A DNA stretch of 64,000 bases from Lachnospiraceae bacterium (GTDB lineage: Bacteria; Bacillota; Clostridia; Lachnospirales; Lachnospiraceae), in assembly GCA_014804675.1 (NCBI GenBank), contig JAAUZH010000009.1, forward strand, positions 97,684 to 161,683, given 5' to 3'. Below, piece by piece: positions 58,902-64,000 of this stretch; positions within the stretch are counted from its first letter, which is position 1; each line of letters starts with the position of its first letter. The notes beneath the pieces are model-generated. The model saw only the letters and a list, made by a program, of their open reading frames with translations, was not told the origin of the DNA and did not search any database. A program made the translations under genes and the position numbers.

Positions 58902-61018
58902 TAAAGATAGGTATGTTAATAGGCGAACGTTACGAAATACTTGAAAAAATCGGTACAGGGGGAATGAGCGATGTTTATAAGGCAAAATGCCACAAGCTGA
59001 ACCGGTTTGTTGCCATTAAAGTATTAAAACAGGAATTTAATGAAAATACAAATTTTGTATCCAAGTTCCGCATTGAGGCTCAGGCGGCAGCAGGGCTTGC
59101 ACACCCTAATATTGTGAATGTCTATGACGTAGGAGAAGAAGAAGGCATTTACTATATTGTCATGGAATTAGTAGAAGGAATTACCTTAAAAAATTATATT
59201 GAAAAGAAAGCCCGCCTTTCGGTAAAAGAAGCAGTGAGCATTGCTATTCAGGTATCCATGGGAATTGAAGCGGCACATAACAATAATATCATCCATCGGG
59301 ATATCAAGCCCCAGAATATCATGATTGCCAGAGATGGTAAGGTAAAGGTAACGGATTTTGGCATTGCCAAGGCGGCAACCAGCAATACCATTACCTCCAA
59401 TGTAATGGGGTCTGTGCACTATACCTCGCCAGAGCAGGCAAGAGGCGGCTTCAGTGATGAAAAAAGCGATATTTATTCTCTTGGCTGTACCATGTTTGAA
59501 ATGCTTACCGGACATGTGCCTTTTGACGGAGAGACTACTGTTGCCATTGCAATCAAGCATATACAGGAGGATATGCCTTCACCAAGAGAATTCGTATCGG
59601 AGATTCCGGTGAGCGTGGAACAGATTATTTTTAAAGCCACCCAGAAGAGCCCGGACAGACGTTATCAATCCATGGGTGAGTTAATTGAAGATTTAAAGCA
59701 TTCCCTCATTGCCCCTGATGAAGATTTTGTAAAGATTATTCCGGTGGAAATGGGCGGAGCTACCAGAGTGATTACCGAGGCGGACATCAGTGAGATAAAA
59801 GACAGAACCGGTACCATTGCAGGAATCAGCATTATCGGAGAGGAAGAGAAGGCTCCGGTACCAAGGCCGGCAAAGAGGAAGCCTGTGCGCAAGATAGAGG
59901 AGCCGGAAGAAGAGGACGAGGAAGAAGAGGATGAGGAGGAATACGAGGAAGATGATCTGGACCCTAAAATGGAACGAATCACTACCATCCTTGCCATTGT
60001 TGCAGCGGTTATCATCGGTGTCATTGCTCTTGTTCTGGCAGCAAATGCCTTGGATATCTTTAAAGCAAGCGGCACGAAAGACCAGGAAAACACGGAAAAT
60101 ACCCAGGACCAGACTCAGGAAGACGGGCAGGTGACTATGATCAATGTAGTAGGAAAGGATTTGGAAACTGCCAAAAAAGAATTAAATGATATGGGGCTGG
60201 GAACAAGAGTGACTACCCGGGAATCCGATGAATATGAAGTGAATCAGGTCATTTCCCAAGGGGTCAATGAAGGGGAAAAAGTAGATAAATATACGACCAT
60301 TGATCTGGTTGTCAGCAGCGGCACGGAAGGCATAGAAGTGGATAATGTAACCGGTATGGAGGCAGAGTTGGCAGCAAAGGCATTGGAGGAAAAAGGCTTT
60401 CAGGTTGTAAAGGATTATGCCAATGATGATACCGTGGAAAAAGACAGAGTCATATCCCAGGAACCATTAGCAGGCTCTAAGGCTGCAAAAGGCTCCAGCA
60501 TTACTATAGTCATCAGTCAGGGAAAGGCCGTTACGGAAACTACGATACCTGACCTTAGGGGAATGACGGAAAGCGCCGCAAAAGCAAAGCTGGAGGAATA
60601 CAAGCTGAAATGCGGTACGGTTTCTGAAACCTACAGTGATACAGTATCGGCGGGCTGTGTAGTGACCCAGAGCTACAATCCGGGGCTTACCGTGTCAGAA
60701 GGAACGGTGGTGGATATTACCTTAAGCCTTGGCGTAAAGGAAGTATCCTACAAATATGTTGCAAATCTGCAGGCGCCTACCGGATATGCCGGAGGAAGCG
60801 TTACCGTAACCATTAAGGCAAGCAACGGGGATATTCGCACCTTTGCTACAAGCACGTTCCCCTGTGCAGTAAATGAAACTGGATTTAAAGTAAATAGCGG
60901 AACCATTACTTTTACCTTTAATAAAGAAGTGACTGAGGTGGATGAGGAGGGATACGAAACCACTACTACTGAACCCTATACCACCCCGGAACAGGCCATT
61001 ACCTTTACTCAGGAGTAA
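58898..61018 (+). CDS. prkC: PASTA-domain serine/threonine kinase PrkC
   Basis: 706 residues. Cytoplasmic kinase domain (about 10-270): GTGGMSDVYKA, catalytic HRDIKPQNIM, DFGIAKA, and activation loop up to TSPEQARGG. An acidic linker leads to one membrane helix (about 361-385). Outside are three PASTA repeats (about 413-478, 479-545 and 546-612), which bind muropeptides in known members, then an unassigned beta-like domain to the C-terminus. It links wall status to dormancy, division and metabolism. It sits in the order prpC-prkC-rsgA-rpe, conserved in Firmicutes. Confidence 0.97.
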   Translation: MIKIGMLIGERYEILEKIGTGGMSDVYKAKCHKLNRFVAIKVLKQEFNENTNFVSKFRIEAQAAAGLAHPNIVNVYDVGEEEGIYYIVMELVEGITLKNYIEKKARLSVKEAVSIAIQVSMGIEAAHNNNIIHRDIKPQNIMIARDGKVKVTDFGIAKAATSNTITSNVMGSVHYTSPEQARGGFSDEKSDIYSLGCTMFEMLTGHVPFDGETTVAIAIKHIQEDMPSPREFVSEIPVSVEQIIFKATQKSPDRRYQSMGELIEDLKHSLIAPDEDFVKIIPVEMGGATRVITEADISEIKDRTGTIAGISIIGEEEKAPVPRPAKRKPVRKIEEPEEEDEEEEDEEEYEEDDLDPKMERITTILAIVAAVIIGVIALVLAANALDIFKASGTKDQENTENTQDQTQEDGQVTMINVVGKDLETAKKELNDMGLGTRVTTRESDEYEVNQVISQGVNEGEKVDKYTTIDLVVSSGTEGIEVDNVTGMEAELAAKALEEKGFQVVKDYANDDTVEKDRVISQEPLAGSKAAKGSSITIVISQGKAVTETTIPDLRGMTESAAKAKLEEYKLKCGTVSETYSDTVSAGCVVTQSYNPGLTVSEGTVVDITLSLGVKEVSYKYVANLQAPTGYAGGSVTVTIKASNGDIRTFATSTFPCAVNETGFKVNSGTITFTFNKEVTEVDEEGYETTTTEPYTTPEQAITFTQE

Positions 61019-61021
61019 TGT

Positions 61022-61900
61022 ATGCAGGGAAAGATCATAAAAGGAATCGGCGGCTTCTACTATGTCCATCTGTCCGGCAAGGGTGTATATGAATGCAAAG
61101 CAAAGGGACTTTTCCGGAAGATGGGTATGAAGCCTTTGGTGGGAGATGATGCGGACATACAGGTGTTGGATGAAAATTCCATGACAGGCAATATCGTATC
61201 CATTCTTCCAAGAAAAAATCAGCTGATACGCCCGGCAGTTTCCAATGTGGATCAGGCCATGGTGATTTTTTCTGTGGTAAAACCCGAGCCTAATTTCCAT
61301 CTGTTAAATAGTTTTCTTGTCATGATGGAAAGACAGCAGGTGCCCTGCGTCATATGCTTTAATAAAGTGGATATTGCTTTAGAAGCGCAAATAGAACACA
61401 TAAAGGATATGTATAAAGGAACCAATTATCCCCTTTTCTTTGTCAGCGCCATGGAAGAAAAGGGGATTGAAAGGATAAAGGAAATTTTACAGGATAAGAC
61501 TACGACTGTGGCAGGACCAAGCGGTGTGGGAAAATCTTCCCTGATTAACAGGCTTCAGAAGGATGTGTCCATGGAGACCGGGGATATTAGCAAAAAGATT
61601 GAGAGGGGAAGGCACACCACCCGCCATTCCGAGCTGATTGCTTTGGAAGAGGGGGGCTATATTATGGATACGCCTGGATTCAGTTCCCTGTCCGTGGACT
61701 TTATGGAAAAGGAAGAGATAAAGGAGTATTTTCCAGAGTTTTTGAAATATGAACCGGAGTGCAGGTTTCAGGGCTGTGCCCACATTCATGAACCGGAGTG
61801 CGGAATAAAGAATGCTTTGAAAGAGGGAATGATCAGCCGTGGACGGTATGAGGATTATGTAATGTTTTATGAACAGTGTAAAGAAAAGAGGAGATATTAG
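61022..61900 (+). CDS. rsgA: Ribosome small-subunit GTPase RsgA
   Basis: 292 residues. An N-terminal OB fold (about 1-65), a circularly permuted GTPase domain (G4 NKVD near 119, G1 GPSGVGKSSLINRL near 164, G3 DTPGFSS near 218), and a C-terminal zinc site with CRFQGCAHIHEPEC near 249-262. It checks 30S maturation and leaves on GTP hydrolysis. ATG 61022 is 3 nt after the prkC stop. The rpe ribosome binding site lies inside its last codons. Confidence 0.97.
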   Translation: MQGKIIKGIGGFYYVHLSGKGVYECKAKGLFRKMGMKPLVGDDADIQVLDENSMTGNIVSILPRKNQLIRPAVSNVDQAMVIFSVVKPEPNFHLLNSFLVMMERQQVPCVICFNKVDIALEAQIEHIKDMYKGTNYPLFFVSAMEEKGIERIKEILQDKTTTVAGPSGVGKSSLINRLQKDVSMETGDISKKIERGRHTTRHSELIALEEGGYIMDTPGFSSLSVDFMEKEEIKEYFPEFLKYEPECRFQGCAHIHEPECGIKNALKEGMISRGRYEDYVMFYEQCKEKRRY

Positions 61901-61901
61901 T

Positions 61902-62573
61902 ATGTTGATTTTAGCCCCTTCTATTTTATCAGCAGATTTTTCCAGGCTTGGGGAGCAGATTCAGGCAGTGGACCAGGCAGGCGCCGGGTATATCCATATT
62001 GATGTGATGGACGGTTTGTTTGTTCCGTCCATTTCCTTTGGAATGCCGGTAATCCAATCCATCCGTCCCTGTACGGACCGTGTCTTTGACGTACACCTGA
62101 TGATAGACAAGCCTTACCGGTATATTGAAGAGTTCGTAAAGGCCGGAGCGGATATTATCACCTTTCATGTGGAAGCCTGCGACTGCGTGAAGGAGACCAT
62201 TGCCCAAATTAGAAAATATGACAAGAAGGCGGGAATCTCTTTGAATCCGGCTACACCCATTTCCGAAATCGAGCCATATCTTGAGCTTGTGGATTTGATT
62301 TTGGTCATGTCCGTGAATCCGGGCTTTGGAGGCCAGAAATACATAGAAGGAAGCACAGAGAAAATCGCACAGCTTAGGAAGCTGGTGGATGAAAGAAAGC
62401 TGGATGCGGTGATTTCCGTTGACGGCGGCATCAAAAAAGAAAATGTGCGGGAAGTGTTGGAGGCAGGCGCCGATGTTGTGGTGGCGGGGTCAGCAGTGTT
62501 TCATGGGGATGTGGAAGAAAATATGGGATTTTTCATGAAACAGTTAAGAGAATTTGAAGAAAGAAATGCGTAA
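61902..62573 (+). CDS. rpe: Ribulose-phosphate 3-epimerase
   Basis: 223-residue TIM barrel of the pentose phosphate pathway. Motifs: APSILSADFSRLGEQI at the N-terminus, HIDVMDGLFVPSISFG with catalytic Asp and metal ligands, DVHLMIDKPYRY, MSVNPGFGGQKY and VDGGIKKENV with the second catalytic Asp. Start ATG 61902 is set by GAGGAG (61888-61893) with an 8-nt spacer and lies immediately after the rsgA stop. It ends the long co-directional run that started at murE. Confidence 0.97.
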   Translation: MLILAPSILSADFSRLGEQIQAVDQAGAGYIHIDVMDGLFVPSISFGMPVIQSIRPCTDRVFDVHLMIDKPYRYIEEFVKAGADIITFHVEACDCVKETIAQIRKYDKKAGISLNPATPISEIEPYLELVDLILVMSVNPGFGGQKYIEGSTEKIAQLRKLVDERKLDAVISVDGGIKKENVREVLEAGADVVVAGSAVFHGDVEENMGFFMKQLREFEERNA

Positions 62574-62576
62574 AAT

Positions 62577-62616
62577 AATAATTCCGGTGGTAAACAGAAA
62601 GACCGCCGGAATTATT
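62577..62616. terminator. Bidirectional terminator between rpe and upp
   Basis: AATAATTCCGGTGGT (62577-62591) pairs with ACCGCCGGAATTATT (62602-62616) over 15 bp with one G-T pair, between two convergent genes. The T-runs are moderate on both sides. Confidence 0.85.
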
Positions 62617-62632
62617 TGTGTGCTGTTTCAGG

Positions 62633-63262
62633 TTATTTTGTACCGAAAATCCGGTCTCCGGCATCTCCAAGTCCGGGAACGATATAGCCGTGTTCATTTA
62701 ACCGTTCATCCAATGCGCCTATATATAAATCCACATCCGGATGGGCTTCCTGCATTTTGGCAACGCCTTCCGGTGCGGCAAGAATGCACATAAAATGAAT
62801 TTTTTTGCAGCCTTTTTCTTTTAACATGCGGATGGCCTCTACAGAAGAACCGCCGGTGGCAAGCATAGGGTCTACCACGAATACTTCCCTCTCGGCACAG
62901 TCTGCCGGAAGCTTACAATAATATTCTACCGGTTCTAACGTTTCCGGGTCACGGTATAGTCCGATATGTCCTACTTTGGCAGCGGGTATCAGCTCCAGCA
63001 CGCCGTCTACCATGCCAATGCCTGCCCGAAGAATAGGAACTACGGCCATTTTTTTTCCTTTTAATTCTTTTGCGGTAGTGTTGCAGACGGGAGTCTGGAT
63101 TTCAACATCCATAAGGGGCAGGTCCCTTGTTGCTTCATAGCAGATGAGCATTGCAATTTCCTTTATAGTCTGGCGGAAATCCTTTGTTCCTGTTTCAATG
63201 CGTCTGATATAGCCAATCTTGTGCTGTATCAAAGGGTGATCCATAATCAGTGTTTTTGCCAT
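62633..63262 (-). CDS. upp: Uracil phosphoribosyltransferase
   Basis: 209 residues, salvaging uracil to UMP with PRPP. Motifs: [20 protein letters not shown] near 69-88; the PRPP loop [16 protein letters not shown] near 125-140; and uracil-binding [17 protein letters not shown] at the C-terminus. Start is ATG 63262: GGAGG (plus 63273-63277) lies 10 nt upstream, whereas the in-frame ATG at 63271 is too close to it. It has its own promoter; no attenuator is evident in the roughly 64-nt leader. Confidence 0.97.
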   Translation of the reverse strand: MAKTLIMDHPLIQHKIGYIRRIETGTKDFRQTIKEIAMLICYEATRDLPLMDVEIQTPVCNTTAKELKGKKMAVVPILRAGIGMVDGVLELIPAAKVGHIGLYRDPETLEPVEYYCKLPADCAEREVFVVDPMLATGGSSVEAIRMLKEKGCKKIHFMCILAAPEGVAKMQEAHPDVDLYIGALDERLNEHGYIVPGLGDAGDRIFGTK

Positions 63263-63311
63263 AATGTGCATTCCTCCGTTTGTCTTTTCATATATTTGAA
63301 CTTTTTATAGC

Positions 63312-63340
63312 TTGTGCCATATGACCATTTAAATTATAAC
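63312..63340 (+). promoter_or_regulatory. Candidate promoter for a short transcript
   Basis: TTGTGC (63312-63317), 17-nt spacer, TATAAC (63335-63340). Its -10 coincides with the -10 of upp on the other strand, so the two would compete. Confidence 0.45.
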
Positions 63341-63361
63341 TGAATAGGAGTAATGGTTCAA
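63333..63361 (-). promoter_or_regulatory. Promoter of upp
   Basis: On minus: TTGAAC (63356-63361), 17-nt spacer, perfect TATAAT (63333-63338). It overlaps a weaker plus-strand promoter. Confidence 0.8.
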
Positions 63362-63391
63362 GAGAAAATAGCAGGAGGAAAATTAGATTGA
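63353..63391 (+). CDS. Possible 12-residue peptide ending at a terminator
   Basis: MVQEKIAGGKLD, with AGGAG 2 nt before the ATG. The stop TGA 63389-63391 touches the base of the terminator stem at 63391. The spacing of the ribosome binding site is short. It may be a leader peptide for the receiver gene downstream, or the transcript may be a small RNA with no peptide product. Confidence 0.3.
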   Translation: MVQEKIAGGKLD

Positions 63392-63418
63392 CTAGCCGTT
63401 TGGCTAGTTTTCTTTTTT
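63391..63418 (+). terminator. Terminator in the upp/receiver intergenic region
   Basis: ACTAGCC (63391-63397) and GGCTAGT (63402-63408) with a GTTT loop, then TTTTCTTTTTT. It points along plus, where no annotated gene precedes it, so a short transcript must start nearby. Confidence 0.85.
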
Positions 63419-63428
63419 AGCGAAATTT

Positions 63429-63437
63429 GTTACAATA
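63429..63437 (+). promoter_or_regulatory. Extended -10 promoter of the receiver gene
   Basis: TGT-TACAAT just after the terminator; no good -35. The leader to ATG 63540 would be about 95 nt. Confidence 0.5.
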
Positions 63438-63539
63438 GAAGATAACTATATGTGGGAATCCAGTAGAAGATGACATAGTTGTGAATCCGGGATGCCGACT
63501 GCAATATGAAATTACATAGATAAGGAGAAGGAAGAAAAC

Positions 63540-63908
63540 ATGGGTAAACATATTTTAGTAGTAGATGATGATGCAATGAATGTAAGGATGGCAGAATTTA
63601 TCTTGAAACAGCAGCAGTATCAGGTTTTAAAAGCCAGTTCCGGCATGGAATGCCTGGAAGTATTAAAAGACCAGCCGGTGGATCTGGTGCTTTTGGATAT
63701 TGAGATGCCAGAGATGAATGGGATGCAGACTTTGGAACGAATCCGGGAGGAGGAAAGGTTCTTAAAGATTCCCGTTATGTTCCTGACGGCTTCTACAGAG
63801 TTAGAGGATATGGAAAATGCCCAGAGGCTGGGGGCAGCCGGTTATGTAAAGAAACCCTTTCTGCCACAGGAACTGCTCGACCGGGTAGAGAAGGTAATCG
63901 GCCAGTAA
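63540..63908 (+). CDS. CheY-like single-domain response regulator
   Basis: 122 residues, only a receiver domain. D10/D11 acidic pair, phosphoacceptor D53 (VLLDIEMPEMNG), T83 and K105 are in place. With no output domain it must act on a partner protein. The next gene, cut by the window edge, starts 20 nt downstream and begins with a membrane segment, so a receiver plus membrane signalling protein operon is likely. AAGGAGAAGG precedes ATG 63540. Confidence 0.93.
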   Translation: MGKHILVVDDDAMNVRMAEFILKQQQYQVLKASSGMECLEVLKDQPVDLVLLDIEMPEMNGMQTLERIREEERFLKIPVMFLTASTELEDMENAQRLGAAGYVKKPFLPQELLDRVEKVIGQ

Positions 63909-63928
63909 AAAACGGGATGGAGGAAGTG

Positions 63929-64000
63929 ATGGGGCTATTATATAACGTTAATTTTGAAGTGGCTGCCGCCATTTATATGGTGATTTTATATATTTACCTG
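63929..64000 (+). CDS. N-terminus of a membrane protein (partial), possibly a signalling protein
   Basis: 24 residues before the window ends. ATG 63929 follows GGAGG (63919-63923) with a 5-nt spacer. The start MGLLYNVNFEVAAAIYMVIL leads into a hydrophobic helix. Lachnospiraceae membrane diguanylate-cyclase or histidine-kinase proteins can begin this way, and the receiver gene upstream points the same direction, but no domain is visible. Confidence 0.5.
   Translation, partial: MGLLYNVNFEVAAAIYMVILYIYL

Overview
The window looks like a chromosomal segment from an anaerobic, spore-lineage Clostridia bacterium, most likely a Lachnospiraceae member. The basis is the cysS-mrnC-rlmB-sigH order, the six-cysteine SCIFF peptide next to its radical SAM maturase and secDF, a DUF1836 protein, a TIGR04086-type membrane protein, PrpC/PrkC, and meso-DAP-type lysine and peptidoglycan genes. 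Genes are closely packed with purine-rich ribosome binding sites and extended -10 promoters. No phage, plasmid, CRISPR or transposase gene is visible, and the species cannot be named from sequence alone.

Layout. 1-3.5 kb: conserved cluster ending in sigH. 3.5-8.1 kb: small coiled-coil protein, tRNA-Thr, heavy-metal domain protein, receiver protein and a large membrane protein. 8.1-15 kb: class A PBP (minus), YigZ, MgtE, TypA/BipA (minus). 15-20.7 kb: two-domain SSB-like protein, CobA-like protein, a lysine riboswitch in front of dapA-dapB, and class III FBPase. 20.7-26.8 kb: an Asn/Thr-rich lipoprotein, an orphan eukaryotic-type HisA, a cold-shock protein, NiaR with a transporter, a TrpR-like regulator, a PHP hydrolase and tRNA-Ser, with four copies of a large palindromic element between them. 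26.8-35.2 kb: DUF1836, a two-hydrolase membrane protein, rpsO, pnp, a repeat coiled-coil protein with a LytTR regulator, and a CorC/HlyC-type protein. 35.2-39.8 kb: TIGR04086-scfA-scfB-secDF. 39.8-50.3 kb: a gene-poor palindrome island, an amidase, recJ, a PfkB kinase, two tandem small-RNA candidates, a glycogen debranching enzyme, an AgrC/AgrA-like two-component pair and a FlxA-like protein. 50.3-62.6 kb: a long co-directional housekeeping run murE-priA-def-fmt-rsmB-rlmN-prpC-prkC-rsgA-rpe. 62.6-64 kb: upp (minus), a short terminated transcript, a receiver protein and the start of a membrane protein.

How the parts fit. dapA/dapB supply meso-DAP to MurE, and the PBP, the amidases and PrkC/PrpC act on or sense the same wall. 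def/fmt/rsmB/rlmN/rsgA/rpsO/mrnC/rlmB serve translation. NiaR probably represses the membrane transporter downstream of it through a tandem 12-bp repeat.

The strongest candidates for something undescribed are non-coding. (1) A family of palindromic elements has exactly 76-nt cores that fold into a long hairpin plus a GAAA-capped mini-hairpin, flanked by near-perfect arms of up to about 75 bp whose sequence differs from locus to locus; there are five full copies and one internally deleted copy. (2) A second palindrome has a different core. (3) Two tandem small-RNA candidates share a C7-containing block and a matching promoter architecture.
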